From contig NZ_JBHTKL010000001.1 of assembly GCF_042675915.1 (NCBI RefSeq), positions 1,116,001-1,180,000 of the forward strand: a stretch of 64,000 nucleotides of DNA. The letters are read 5' to 3'. Positions 50,319 to 59,204 of this stretch are shown one piece after another. The notes under the pieces are model-generated. The model searched no databases. It was not told the origin of the DNA and saw only the letters and a program-made list of their open reading frames with translations. The translations under genes were made by a program, and so were the position numbers. This stretch comes from Thalassobacillus_A hwangdonensis (GTDB lineage Bacteria > Bacillota > Bacilli > Bacillales > Halobacillaceae). The number at the start of each line of letters is the position of its first letter. Positions within the stretch are counted from its first letter, which is position 1.

Positions 50319-51290
50319 TTACTCCGAATCTTGCTTAGCTTTGTCATAAGCATCGATGATACGCTGCACTAGCGGGTGACGTACGACATCCGTCTGATCC
50401 AAACGAATGAAAGAAGCACCTTTGATGCCTTTCAATTTGGTTTCCGCCGTGCGAAGTCCTGATGTAACACCTTTCGGCAAGTCGATCTGGGTAATATCCC
50501 CCGTGATCACCATTTTTGAACCGAATCCGAGACGTGTCAGGAACATTTTCATTTGTTCAGGTGTGGTGTTCTGTGCTTCATCCAGGATGACAAAAGCATC
50601 GTCCAACGTTCGTCCACGCATGTAGGCAAGTGGCGCAATTTCAATGGTCCCTCTTTCAAGCAGACGTGTCGTATGCTCGGTGCCAAGGACATCATGCAGG
50701 GAATCATACAAAGGGCGTAAATAAGGATCGACCTTTTCTTTAAGATCCCCTGGAAGGAATCCTAAACTTTCTCCCGCTTCAACCGCTGGTCTCGTCAAGA
50801 TGATCCGCTTCACCTGGCCATACTTCATCGCATTGACAGCCATCACGACAGCCAGGTAGGTTTTACCGGTTCCAGCAGGACCGATCCCAAATACGAGGTC
50901 ATTATTCCTGATAGCAGAAACATAGGTTCTCTGCCCAAGCGTCTTGACCCGGATTGACTTACCTTTTGCGTTCTTCGTAATGATATCTTCGAACAATATT
51001 TCAAATTGGCTGATTTTACCCTTTTTCGCCAACTCAACCGCATAAACGACATCGCGCTCGGTAATAGTAATGCCTTTTCGTATCAAGTGCAGGATTGCGT
51101 CAAGGACATCTTCCACCAGCTGGACATGTTCTGCTTGTCCAGATACACGAATATGTTCTCCCCTAGTTATGATCGTCACCTTAAGGTTCTCTTCAATCTG
51201 TTTCAAGTTGCGGTCTTCTGTCCCGAACAGCGCCAGAGCTTCTCCGGGATTATCCAATTGTATATCGATTGCGTTCAATTCTTCTGACAT
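50319..51290 (-). CDS. phoH: PhoH-like ATPase
   Basis: A 323-residue P-loop ATPase. Walker A is GPAGTGKTYLA and Walker B is VILDEAQN, with GSKMVITGDITQIDLP following. It is often linked with RNA processing beside ybeY. A short hairpin (AAGACCC/GGGTCTT) overlaps its stop and may separate it from pgpH. It begins two bases after yqfD, so the two are co-transcribed. Confidence 0.95.
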   Translation of the reverse strand: MSEELNAIDIQLDNPGEALALFGTEDRNLKQIEENLKVTIITRGEHIRVSGQAEHVQLVEDVLDAILHLIRKGITITERDVVYAVELAKKGKISQFEILFEDIITKNAKGKSIRVKTLGQRTYVSAIRNNDLVFGIGPAGTGKTYLAVVMAVNAMKYGQVKRIILTRPAVEAGESLGFLPGDLKEKVDPYLRPLYDSLHDVLGTEHTTRLLERGTIEIAPLAYMRGRTLDDAFVILDEAQNTTPEQMKMFLTRLGFGSKMVITGDITQIDLPKGVTSGLRTAETKLKGIKGASFIRLDQTDVVRHPLVQRIIDAYDKAKQDSE

Positions 51291-51292
51291 AT

Positions 51293-52477
51293 TCAGACTC
51301 CTTGAGGTACATTCTTATTTACTGCAATATCTTCATTAACTTTGAAGAATAGGATTAATTTTACTTTACCATTCTCCTCCCCTTCGTGCAAAAGATTTTC
51401 GTCAACGATGACAGAGTCTTTCGGCAATTTTTTCAGAAGCTCCATCCTGGCTTGTTCCTTTGCCACATCTAATGTTTCTTTCTTTGTTCGTTCGTGCTTG
51501 GAAGCATTCAATTCATAATAGGTGGCTTTCTCCCAGAAGATCGGCAGCTCCTTTTTGAACAGCTTCCACTGGGAAGTTTCTTCATCCTTGTTCACCAGGC
51601 GATAATCTATTTTCCCCCAACCCCATACAGGTAATTCAACGTTGAATACCCTCATTCTGTATTTGTTTTCCGACTCCCCCGTTGCAGTATAAATTGTCTC
51701 TACTTTTGGCGTAGTGACCTCGACCTTGTACCACGTTTCGGCAATCACTTCCCCCTCGGCTCGAACAAGGGTTTCATCATTTTCATCCAATTGTGCAGAA
51801 GCGAGGATTTCTCCTTTTTTGACGTAATCATTCACTGTCACCATCGGTCTCCCCTGTGAAATATAGATTCTCGTAATCAACCCTTTTTTACCTGCGATAA
51901 GATTGGAAGGTGTCTCGTCTTTTTCTTTATCGACCAATGTCTTCTCAACCCCGTGCAGCACATAGGCTGTCCCCTTTTTCTCCACTCCGATCCATAACAA
52001 TTCGGGAACATCATCCAGCAATTTCTGCTGAATGGTGGGTGGATCATCCAGCTTGAAGGAAAAAGCGCCAGGTACAACACCGTGATCGGAAAGACTCTTT
52101 TCCACTTTCCTCTCCAAATCTTCAGGCAATCCATTGATGTGGACGGACCATACGACATTCGATAGGAAAATCAAAAACCCGATTGTGAGGAATAGGGCAA
52201 ACCACAATGGTTTCTTACTCTTGAAACGACCAAACAGGAAAGGAATTCCTTGTCCACTTTTCAGACGGACTTTGTAGGAAAAACCTTTCCTTAATGCTTT
52301 GATCTGTTTCAAGTCGGTAAGAAAGATGGTCGCTTCCACCTTCGTATCGGAAATCCTTTTCAGATTCCAGATTTTGATTCCATTTATCGAACAACGATTC
52401 AAGAAGAACTCGGGGTATTCCCCTTCTACAATCATTGTCACTGTCCCTTTCAGAAATCTTCCCTGCAGTTGCTTCAT
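51293..52477 (-). CDS. yqfD: Sporulation protein YqfD
   Basis: A 394-residue protein of the YqfD family, made in sporulation. A cytoplasmic N-terminal segment of about 85 residues has NRCSINGIKIWNL. One membrane helix lies near 90-110 (WFALFLTIGFLIFLSNVVW). The large outer domain carries GVEKKGTAYVLHGVEK and GKKGLITRIYISQGRPMVTVND. GGGGAGG precedes the ATG. It follows yqfC by 26 bases and precedes phoH. Confidence 0.93.
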   Translation of the reverse strand: MKQLQGRFLKGTVTMIVEGEYPEFFLNRCSINGIKIWNLKRISDTKVEATIFLTDLKQIKALRKGFSYKVRLKSGQGIPFLFGRFKSKKPLWFALFLTIGFLIFLSNVVWSVHINGLPEDLERKVEKSLSDHGVVPGAFSFKLDDPPTIQQKLLDDVPELLWIGVEKKGTAYVLHGVEKTLVDKEKDETPSNLIAGKKGLITRIYISQGRPMVTVNDYVKKGEILASAQLDENDETLVRAEGEVIAETWYKVEVTTPKVETIYTATGESENKYRMRVFNVELPVWGWGKIDYRLVNKDEETSQWKLFKKELPIFWEKATYYELNASKHERTKKETLDVAKEQARMELLKKLPKDSVIVDENLLHEGEENGKVKLILFFKVNEDIAVNKNVPQGV

Positions 52478-52503
52478 AAGAACCTCCCCATTCTGCGTAT
52501 TCC

Positions 52504-52785
52504 TTACTCGTACACAAAAGCGATCGTCTGAACTTTTCCTTCAACGAGAATTTCTTCGGCGAGCATCATTTTCAGCGTGAATCCCGATCCGTTCAACCGA
52601 ACGTGACCTTTGCTGAACTTCAGTCGGATTTCTTGTTCTGTGAATTTCAATAATCCTTGATGGTTTTCGATATATACATGAAAATCACCGATGGTAGTGA
52701 TTCTTGGCAGATCCAACATGACATCAGAAGGAAGCTCTAAGTAGTTGGCCAGCCACGTACGGATGTGGGTTTGAAGTTTTTTCAT
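52504..52785 (-). CDS. yqfC: Sporulation protein YqfC
   Basis: A 93-residue protein, the same length as B. subtilis YqfC. It contains LPRITTIGDFHVYIENHQGL and FTEQEIRLKFSKG. The ATG at 52785 has GGGAGGG eight bases upstream; the longer frame to 52869 crosses a terminator. yqfC-yqfD are sigma-E-dependent in B. subtilis. The promoter must lie within the 35 bases before the gene or inside the terminator hairpin. Confidence 0.92.
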   Translation of the reverse strand: MKKLQTHIRTWLANYLELPSDVMLDLPRITTIGDFHVYIENHQGLLKFTEQEIRLKFSKGHVRLNGSGFTLKMMLAEEILVEGKVQTIAFVYE

Positions 52786-52816
52786 CCAATGCCCTCCCTC
52801 TTCCCTTATATATACG

Positions 52817-52855
52817 AAAAACGCACGGATTGTATCACTACAATCCGTGCGTTTT
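52817..52855 (-). terminator. Terminator of the floA operon
   Basis: AAACGCACGGATTGTA pairs with TACAATCCGTGCGTTTT around GTGA, followed by TTTTCG on the minus strand. It lies between the last gene of the floA operon and yqfC. Confidence 0.88.
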
Positions 52856-52865
52856 ATAATGTTTA

Positions 52866-53429
52866 TCATTTATTCCTGTCAAACATCTGATGGGGTTTAT
52901 GTGCCCTGGGTGGTCCAAGGATCTCCGCCATCATGATGCTTTCAGACAGCTTCTTCCGATTCAGATTACGAGTTACTGATAACGAAGGAGCTGGTTTCTT
53001 TTTGCTTCGGGCTTTTGATTTGTGTCTGTAATCAGGTATCGCATTGTGGATGTCCTGATTCGGTGTTTCGTAACCTATCGTGTAACCTGTGATTGAATCG
53101 TCACCGATCGCACCTTTGGTGTGTTTATTAACACCTGTAGAAAGCGTTTGTGTGGCTTCTTCCACTTTTTCTCGGTAATAGTCTTCCATCTTCTTGCCAC
53201 TCTTATCTTCCTTAGGCTGACGTTCCGAACGAACCGGTTCAGGCCTGCGGGCAGGACCAGAGGGCGTAGGGGAAGGGCTGGGTTCTGATTTCTGCTGCAT
53301 CGGCCGCTTTTGCGGCTGGCGTTTTTCTTTTTCGTCGCCCTGCATTCCTCTGAACCAGCTGATAAGTCCCCCGACGATTGCGATGACGATCAGCATGTTA
53401 CTAAAGATCAAATCCAGTAACGCTTCCAT
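52866..53429 (-). CDS. Unknown anchored protein of the floA operon
   Basis: A 187-residue protein with one N-terminal membrane helix (residues 5-25), a Pro/Ser/Gln/Lys-rich disordered middle, and a basic end. The last 35 residues hold LNRKKLSESIMMAEILGPPRAHKPH, which looks like the most conserved part and may bind a partner. No catalytic motif is visible. It follows floA by 28 bases, so it is probably a flotillin accessory protein; that is inference. I do not know a name for it. Confidence 0.75.
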   Translation of the reverse strand: MEALLDLIFSNMLIVIAIVGGLISWFRGMQGDEKEKRQPQKRPMQQKSEPSPSPTPSGPARRPEPVRSERQPKEDKSGKKMEDYYREKVEEATQTLSTGVNKHTKGAIGDDSITGYTIGYETPNQDIHNAIPDYRHKSKARSKKKPAPSLSVTRNLNRKKLSESIMMAEILGPPRAHKPHQMFDRNK

Positions 53430-53457
53430 GATTCATCCTCCTTCTGATCAGAAGGGT

Positions 53458-54450
53458 TTATTTATCCTCTTCTCCCCCATCTTCTTTGGAGAGTTTCCCT
53501 AGAGTATCACGCATATCCGTGTCTGCATTGATGTTACGGTAGTTCATATAATCCATGACACCCATTTTTCCAGAGCGTAATGCCGCTGCAAGTGCCTGTG
53601 GAACTTCTGCTTCTGCTTCCACAACCTTCGCCTGCATTTCTTCAACCTTGGCACGCATTTCCTGCTCCTGGGCAATCGCCATAGCACGACGCTCTTCCGC
53701 CTTCGCCTGTGCGATATTCTTGTCTGCTTCTGCCTGGTCAGTTTGAAGGATGGCACCGATGTTCTTGCCGATATCGATATCTGCAATATCAATGGACAGA
53801 ATTTCGAACGCAGTACCTGCATCCAGTCCTTTTGAAAGGACGTTCTGAGAAATGCGGTCAGGGTTTTCCAAAACTTTACCGTGGTTATCGGAACTACCGA
53901 TCGTCGATACGATTCCTTCACCAACACGGGCGATGACCGTATCTTCACCAGCACCACCTACCAGGCGGTCGATGTTCGCACGTACGGTAATACGCGCTTT
54001 GGCTTTCACTTCGATTCCATCCATCGCCACACCAGCAATGAACGGAGTTTCAATCACTTTCGGGTTTACACTCATCTGAACGGCTTCAAGTACGTCACGG
54101 CCGGCTAGATCAATTGCTGCTGCCCTTTCGAAGCTGAGCTCGATATTGGCACGTTGAGCTGCAATCAATGCATTGACTACCCGATCGACGTTACCGCCTG
54201 CCAGGTAATGACTCTCCAGCTGGTTCGTATTGACGTTGACACCTGCTTTGTGAGCTTTGATCAACGGATTGATAACTCTTGATGGAATAACCCTTCTCAA
54301 TCTCATTCCAATAAGTGTGAAGATACTGATTTTTACTCCTGCTGCCAATGCACTGATCCACAACATCACTGGAATGAATGTGAAAAGTACAGCGACAACG
54401 ATTACGATGATACCGACAATGATTATCGGCATAAGTTCATTTAATGTCAT
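53458..54450 (-). CDS. floA: Flotillin-like protein FloA (YqfA)
   Basis: A 330-residue membrane-raft scaffold. An N-terminal hairpin membrane segment (residues 5-45) is followed by the SPFH/PHB domain. The coiled coil QADKNIAQAKAEERRAMAIAQEQEM drives oligomers. FloA organises membrane microdomains and helps cell-wall synthesis, protein secretion and sporulation signalling. AGGAGG precedes the ATG. It follows nfeD by 11 bases. Confidence 0.96.
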   Translation of the reverse strand: MTLNELMPIIIVGIIVIVVAVLFTFIPVMLWISALAAGVKISIFTLIGMRLRRVIPSRVINPLIKAHKAGVNVNTNQLESHYLAGGNVDRVVNALIAAQRANIELSFERAAAIDLAGRDVLEAVQMSVNPKVIETPFIAGVAMDGIEVKAKARITVRANIDRLVGGAGEDTVIARVGEGIVSTIGSSDNHGKVLENPDRISQNVLSKGLDAGTAFEILSIDIADIDIGKNIGAILQTDQAEADKNIAQAKAEERRAMAIAQEQEMRAKVEEMQAKVVEAEAEVPQALAAALRSGKMGVMDYMNYRNINADTDMRDTLGKLSKEDGGEEDK

Positions 54451-54461
54451 CCTTTTTCCTC

Positions 54462-55805
54462 CTAAGTATTATCTTTTTTGATTTCCCGCACAACAATGCG
54501 CGATCCTTCAGTTTTTATGACTTTTACAGTTGCACCATTCGGAATGAACCCGCCTTCTGTCACAACATCCAAACGTTCCTCATCAAACACTGCAGTACCT
54601 GCTGGCCTTAGAGGTGTGACCGTTTCTCCTTCCAGACCAATCAATTCCAACCGGTTGGCAGATGAGACATATCCCTGATCGGTCGATGTCGAATCTTTCA
54701 GTATGATATGACGGAAAAGTCCTTTTTCCAATCCGATGAACTTGAACAGAATCACGGATGCAATGATGGCAACAAGCAATGCAATTCCGATGCTCATCGT
54801 CATATGACCCATATCATACGAGGAAAGCATCAATGCGGATACGATGGATACAATACCTGCAATTCCTGCTATACCTCCAGGCAGGAAGAATTCGGCGATG
54901 ATCAATCCAATCCCTAATACGAGAAGGATGATCGCTTCATAGCCTGCGAGCCCTGCTACGATATGACCGTAGAAGAACAACACGAGAGAAACAAGTCCCA
55001 TCGTTCCGGGAATACCAAACCCTGGTGAGTAAAGTTCGACGATGAAACCGAGACTGGCCACCGATAGTAATATCGGTACAACAACCGGATCTGTTAGGAA
55101 TCTGGCGATATTTTCTGCGGCTGTAGGATTCTGTTCCACAATTTCCGCATCAGAAAGCCCCAGCTCATATAAGAGCTCCGTGCGATCGCTGACTACTCCT
55201 TCAGCATACCCGACTTCTTCGGCTTCGGAAGGACCGAGGGTCAAAAACTCCCCTTCAGGTGCTGCATATTCAGGTAGATCGATCGATGCATCCGCCATCG
55301 CTTCAGCATAAAGCGGATCACGATCGTTGGATTCAGCCGCAGCTCTCATCGCCGCTTTCCATGCCGACTGGGCTTTTTTATTCGCAGCATTTCCGTCTCC
55401 AGTAATCACACCTGATGCACCCATTGTCGCAGAGGGCTTCATATAGATCTGATCTGCATTCAATGCTATGTACGAACCGGCAGATAAAGCCTGTGTCGTT
55501 ATGAATGCTGTATTATCGATGTCAAGATCCTGGAATAGTTCCCCGATAGCCCCCGCAGCATCTACTCTGCCGCCTGGTGTAGCGATTTCAAAGATGATAT
55601 GATCGACGCCTGCTTCATTAGCTTCTTCAATGGTACGACGCAGAAATGCTTCCATCCCGCGTTCTACATTATCTTCGACAGGAACGATATAAACAAGCTT
55701 TCCGCCTCCATCCGCATGAAGAGAAGCATCGTCATTAGTAAAGAATGATAGCGTCATGACAGTAATAAGTACAGCCAGAAACCCTAATCGGAAGATTCGC
55801 TTCAT
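54462..55805 (-). CDS. Long NfeD protein with ClpP-class serine protease domain (YqeZ)
   Basis: A 447-residue membrane protein, the partner of FloA. A signal-like helix (residues 4-22) is followed by the protease-like domain with EIATPGGRVDAAGAIGE and SAGSYIALNAD (active Ser) and MGASGVI. Four or five membrane helices (about 225-345) and a C-terminal OB fold (LRPAGTAVFDEERLDVV) complete it. The ATG at 55805 has AAGGAG upstream. It is the first gene of the nfeD-floA-unknown operon. Confidence 0.92.
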   Translation of the reverse strand: MKRIFRLGFLAVLITVMTLSFFTNDDASLHADGGGKLVYIVPVEDNVERGMEAFLRRTIEEANEAGVDHIIFEIATPGGRVDAAGAIGELFQDLDIDNTAFITTQALSAGSYIALNADQIYMKPSATMGASGVITGDGNAANKKAQSAWKAAMRAAAESNDRDPLYAEAMADASIDLPEYAAPEGEFLTLGPSEAEEVGYAEGVVSDRTELLYELGLSDAEIVEQNPTAAENIARFLTDPVVVPILLSVASLGFIVELYSPGFGIPGTMGLVSLVLFFYGHIVAGLAGYEAIILLVLGIGLIIAEFFLPGGIAGIAGIVSIVSALMLSSYDMGHMTMSIGIALLVAIIASVILFKFIGLEKGLFRHIILKDSTSTDQGYVSSANRLELIGLEGETVTPLRPAGTAVFDEERLDVVTEGGFIPNGATVKVIKTEGSRIVVREIKKDNT

Positions 55806-55966
55806 CGATCTGCTCCTTTCTATGAGGCTCATGGTATATGTACGTATAGGATTTCCAAGAAGTTTCAACATTTTCAATTAATTTTAACACGTGTGGCATT
55901 TTCTATGTAAAAAACTTTCAAAGCAGCTGTATGAACATGGAACCAAAAAATATTTTTTGAGAATTG

Positions 55967-55996
55967 AAAAAGGCCTCCCGTTCGAACGGAGGCCTT
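55967..55996 (-). terminator. Terminator after yqeY
   Basis: AAGGCCTCC and GGAGGCCTT with an inner GTTCGAACG loop form a strong stem, followed by TTTTTC on the minus strand. Confidence 0.88.
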
Positions 55997-56001
55997 CAGG
56001 T

Positions 56002-56448
56002 TCAAGATAAATGTTTCATAACCAGTTTATTCACTTTGGATCCATCAGCCTTGCCTTTGACTTTAGGCATGATGGCACTCATGACTTTTCCCATATCTTG
56101 TTTGGAAGAAGCCCCAGTTTCAGTGATTGTTTCTTGAACGATCTGTTCAAGTTCTTCATCAGAAAGCTGTTTCGGCATATATGCTTGTAAAATCTCAATT
56201 TCACGATCAAGTTTTTCTACAAGGTCTTCGCGTCCAGCTTCTTTGAACTCGTGGAGGGAATCTTTCCTTTGTTTTAACTCTCTGGTCAAAACAGTAAGTT
56301 CTTCTTCCTCTGATAAATGGTCTTTCCCAAGCTTGATCGCTTCATTCTGAATAGAAGCTTTCACAAGGCGGATCTGAGTCAAGGTTTCCTTGTCTTTGTT
56401 CCGCATCGCTTGTTTCATATCCTGGTTAAGACGCTCCAGTAATGACAT
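56002..56448 (-). CDS. yqeY: GatB/YqeY domain protein (YqeY)
   Basis: A 148-residue protein made of the YqeY domain found at the end of the amidotransferase subunit GatB. Landmarks are MKQAMRNKDKETLTQIRLVKA, LQAYMPKQLSDEEL and GKVMSAIMPKVKGKADG. It probably binds tRNA. The gene follows rpsU by 19 bases, forming the common rpsU-yqeY pair. Confidence 0.94.
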   Translation of the reverse strand: MSLLERLNQDMKQAMRNKDKETLTQIRLVKASIQNEAIKLGKDHLSEEEELTVLTRELKQRKDSLHEFKEAGREDLVEKLDREIEILQAYMPKQLSDEELEQIVQETITETGASSKQDMGKVMSAIMPKVKGKADGSKVNKLVMKHLS

Positions 56449-56467
56449 TCTCTCTGCACCTCTTTAA

Positions 56468-56641
56468 TTAACGACGCTTTCTAGCAGCCTCAGATTTCTT
56501 CTTACGGCGTACACTAGGCTTTTCGTAATGTTCACGCTTACGGTATTCAGATAACGTACCAGATTTGGACACGCTGCGTTTGAAGCGACGAAGAGCATCT
56601 TCAAGAGACTCGTTTTTACGAACGCGAGTTGAATTTGACAT
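56468..56641 (-). CDS. rpsU: Ribosomal protein bS21
   Basis: A 57-residue very basic small-subunit protein: MSNSTRVRKNESLEDALRRF (residues 1-20), then RSVSKSGTLSEYRKREHYEKP and an Arg/Lys tail. The ATG at 56641 has GGAGGG upstream. A longer frame to 56743 includes the promoter and is not used. S21 influences translation start and, in B. subtilis, motility. Confidence 0.97.
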   Translation of the reverse strand: MSNSTRVRKNESLEDALRRFKRSVSKSGTLSEYRKREHYEKPSVRRKKKSEAARKRR

Positions 56642-56686
56642 GCTATTTCCCTCCCTCCGAAGCATAAAACCAGATTCTTCAATGCA

Positions 56687-56715
56687 TATATAGTTACTAT
56701 ACATGCCTTTGACAA
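56687..56715 (-). promoter_or_regulatory. Promoter of rpsU-yqeY
   Basis: TTGTCA and TATATA lie 17 bases apart on the minus strand, about 45 bases before rpsU. Confidence 0.65.
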
Positions 56716-56747
56716 TTATATTATAAGGCTTAATATGAGTCAATTTA

Positions 56748-57314
56748 TTATTTATAATTTAATGGATCTTTTATATCCATCTTTTTCACATGGCCTTCCA
56801 AAGGCACATATGTAGACCTTCCCAGATATAACGGAATGTGGAGCTTTTCAAAATCAGGCAGGCCATCCGTACCGAACTTATCCTCTATGTAATAGCATGT
56901 TTCAATATCCCCGACTACCCAGTCATGATCTCCTGTAGGAATCATCGTACCCCGTATGCATTCATAACTGAGGTAGGCATTTTCCAAAATCGGGTTACCC
57001 TTATCACTGATGAAATAGGCTTGTCCAAATTCTCCACATTTATCTTTGTCCCTTCCAGATACAGTTCCGGCATATTGGATGAAAGCAGCGTGTTCTGCAG
57101 GAAGAAAATTGATGGAATACCGTTCAGAACGCTGAAGCAATTCATAGGTGTATCGTTCTTTTCCTACCGCTACACCATACATGGGAGGATCGATGGATAA
57201 ATAGGAATGCCAGCCTGCCGCCATGAAGTTCGGTGAAGCTTCGCCTCGTACTCCTACAACTGCTACCATTCCGGGATAACTATGCATTTTTACTTTCGAC
57301 ATTTTTTTCAACAT
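56748..57314 (-). CDS. Flavin reductase family protein
   Basis: A 188-residue FMN-binding split-barrel protein (flavin reductase-like/DIM6-NTAB group). Recognisable are VGVRGEASPNFMAAGWHSYLSIDPPMYGVAVG, where the barrel binds flavin, then YSINFLPAEHA and a final LYLGRSTYVPLEG. Its substrate is unknown. The start may be ATG 57314 or the ATG five codons later; neither has a clear ribosome binding site. It diverges from yqeW. Confidence 0.82.
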   Translation of the reverse strand: MLKKMSKVKMHSYPGMVAVVGVRGEASPNFMAAGWHSYLSIDPPMYGVAVGKERYTYELLQRSERYSINFLPAEHAAFIQYAGTVSGRDKDKCGEFGQAYFISDKGNPILENAYLSYECIRGTMIPTGDHDWVVGDIETCYYIEDKFGTDGLPDFEKLHIPLYLGRSTYVPLEGHVKKMDIKDPLNYK

Positions 57315-57356
57315 GAATTCACAACCTTGTCCATATAGTATTATGAGGTGTTGCTG

Positions 57357-58280
57357 ATGATGGAATTGATATCTAAGATGGTTGTTCTCATATTAATGTT
57401 TCTATTCGGTTTGCAGTGTTTAAGAATCGGCTTATATCAGTTGTCTTATCAACGATCCAAAGACATACTTCATCGCTTTTCACGAACACCCCTACTTGCT
57501 ATTGTAACAGGATTTGCAGCAACTTGTTTATTACAAAGCAGTTCTGTAGTCATCGTGATTGCGATGGGATTGATCACGACGAAATACATGACGATACGCC
57601 AGGGAATCGGCATCATGCTCGGAGCGAATTTAGGTACGACATTGACCGGGGAAATCCTTAGTATTTCCTTTGATCCACCTTACGCTTTATTACTCGCTGT
57701 AGGTGCTGTTCTTATTATGATGCAGAAAAGAAAGTTATTTGCGAGCGGGACGATCATATTCGGCTTATCCGCAATCTTTCTTGCCCTGGATAATTTCAGT
57801 GGATTTATTGAAGAAGTGATGAGATGGCCGCTGGCAGCAACCCTGCTATTGCAAATGAATGAGTCGAATTTAGCTGCCCTGTTGTTCGGAATCATCGGTA
57901 CAGCCATCATTCAGTCATCTTCGGCTATGTTCGGAATCACCATCAGCTTACTTCAGGCAGATGTGATATCCATGACTGGGGCATTTGCTATCCTTCTCGG
58001 CTCCAATATCGGAACATGCATCACCGCAGGTATTGCTGGGCTGACGTTGGACAAACAGGCACGTGTCATCGCATCCAGCCACCTTTGGTACAATGTAATC
58101 GGTGTAATCCTCGCCCTTCCACTACTGGCTTTCATCGATCGATTCAGTGGACTGCTTGCTGATGATCCTGCCAAGCAATTGGCACACCTTTCTGTACTAT
58201 TCAACACACTCACCATTCTCCTGTTCTATCCTTTCCTTCATTTATTTGAATCTTTTTTGACCCGAAAACTTCAGGAATAA
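57357..58280 (+). CDS. yqeW: Na/Pi cotransporter family protein (YqeW)
   Basis: A 307-residue membrane protein, the same length as B. subtilis YqeW. Two inverted repeats carry CLLQSSSVVIVIAMG (about residue 60) and AIIQSSSAMFGITIS (about 185), plus ANLGTTLTGE and SNIGTCITAG. Unlike the paralogue at 21540 it has no PhoU-like tail. The ATG at 57357 follows GAGGTG by six bases. It should import phosphate, or a similar anion, with sodium. Confidence 0.92.
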   Translation: MMELISKMVVLILMFLFGLQCLRIGLYQLSYQRSKDILHRFSRTPLLAIVTGFAATCLLQSSSVVIVIAMGLITTKYMTIRQGIGIMLGANLGTTLTGEILSISFDPPYALLLAVGAVLIMMQKRKLFASGTIIFGLSAIFLALDNFSGFIEEVMRWPLAATLLLQMNESNLAALLFGIIGTAIIQSSSAMFGITISLLQADVISMTGAFAILLGSNIGTCITAGIAGLTLDKQARVIASSHLWYNVIGVILALPLLAFIDRFSGLLADDPAKQLAHLSVLFNTLTILLFYPFLHLFESFLTRKLQE

Positions 58281-58283
58281 GAA

Positions 58284-58320
58284 CAAAAAAAGACCGGATC
58301 CACATTGGACCCGGTCTTTT
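58284..58320. terminator. Bidirectional terminator between yqeW and deoC
   Basis: AAAGACCGG and CCGGTCTTT form a stem extended by ATCC-type pairing, with A and T runs outside. Confidence 0.85.
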
Positions 58321-58327
58321 CATACTA

Positions 58328-58999
58328 TTAATAATCCGATTGTCCTTGTTCACCTTTGACAATCGCCATTCCAGAGCTTGCGCCGATTCGTGTTGCACCT
58401 GCATCGATCATTGCTTTCGCTCCTTCATAGTCGCGTACGCCTCCTGAAGCCTTAACGCCTAGTTCAGGCCCTACAGTCGCGCGCATCAAGCGGATATCTT
58501 CCACTGTTGCTCCACCACCAGAGAAACCTGTGGATGTTTTCACGAAGTGAGCACCTGCTTTAACTGACAATTCACATGCTTTCACTTTTTCATCTTTTTC
58601 CAATAGAGAAGTTTCAATGATGACCTTCACGATTGCATCATTTCCAGCTTCACGAACGACAGCTTCAATATCTGCCTGTACTGTTTCGTAGTCCTTGGAC
58701 TTAAGTGCACCAACGTTGATGACCATGTCAATTTCAGTTGCACCATTTTCAATTGCCTGCTTAGTTTCATAGGCTTTTACTTCTTTTGTATTCGCTCCAA
58801 GCGGGAAGCCGATGACTGTACATACTTTAACATCTGTATCTTTCAACTGCTCCGCACTATACGTTACCCAGAAAGGGTTGACACAAACGGAAGCGAAGCT
58901 GTACTCTTTTGCTTCCTTGCAGATTTGTTCAATTTTTTCTTTCGGAGTATCCGGTTTCAATTGTGTATGATCAATCATTTTTGCTAAATTTTTGTCCAT
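58328..58999 (-). CDS. deoC: Deoxyribose-phosphate aldolase (DeoC)
   Basis: Class I aldolase of 223 residues splitting deoxyribose 5-phosphate into acetaldehyde and glyceraldehyde 3-phosphate. The Schiff-base lysine is in KVIIETSLL or KTSTGFS by family pattern (VKTSTGF near residue 150), and GVKASGGVRD follows. The ATG at 58999 has GGAGAG upstream. It stands alone; in B. subtilis deoC sits with nupC and pdp elsewhere. Confidence 0.95.
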   Translation of the reverse strand: MDKNLAKMIDHTQLKPDTPKEKIEQICKEAKEYSFASVCVNPFWVTYSAEQLKDTDVKVCTVIGFPLGANTKEVKAYETKQAIENGATEIDMVINVGALKSKDYETVQADIEAVVREAGNDAIVKVIIETSLLEKDEKVKACELSVKAGAHFVKTSTGFSGGGATVEDIRLMRATVGPELGVKASGGVRDYEGAKAMIDAGATRIGASSGMAIVKGEQGQSDY

Positions 59000-59152
59000 A
59001 TGTTCTCTCTCCTTCAATTTCGATAAGTTGTCCGTACCTCTAACCATCTTATCATGAACCGTTTTCAAATGCTAGCCGAATCATGGACAACCCGCATTTT
59101 GTTATTATTACCAACTTTACATAAACAAATGTGAGAACATTTATCGCGCGTG

Positions 59153-59190
59153 AAAAAAGCTCGAAAAGAATCGGAATTCTCTTCAAGCTC
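59153..59190 (-). terminator. Terminator after mtaB
   Basis: AGCTTGAAGAGAAT pairs with ATTCTTTTCGAGCT (two G-T pairs) around TCCG, followed by TTTTTTC on the minus strand. Confidence 0.8.
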
Positions 59191-59204
59191 TGTATTTCTT
59201 TCAT

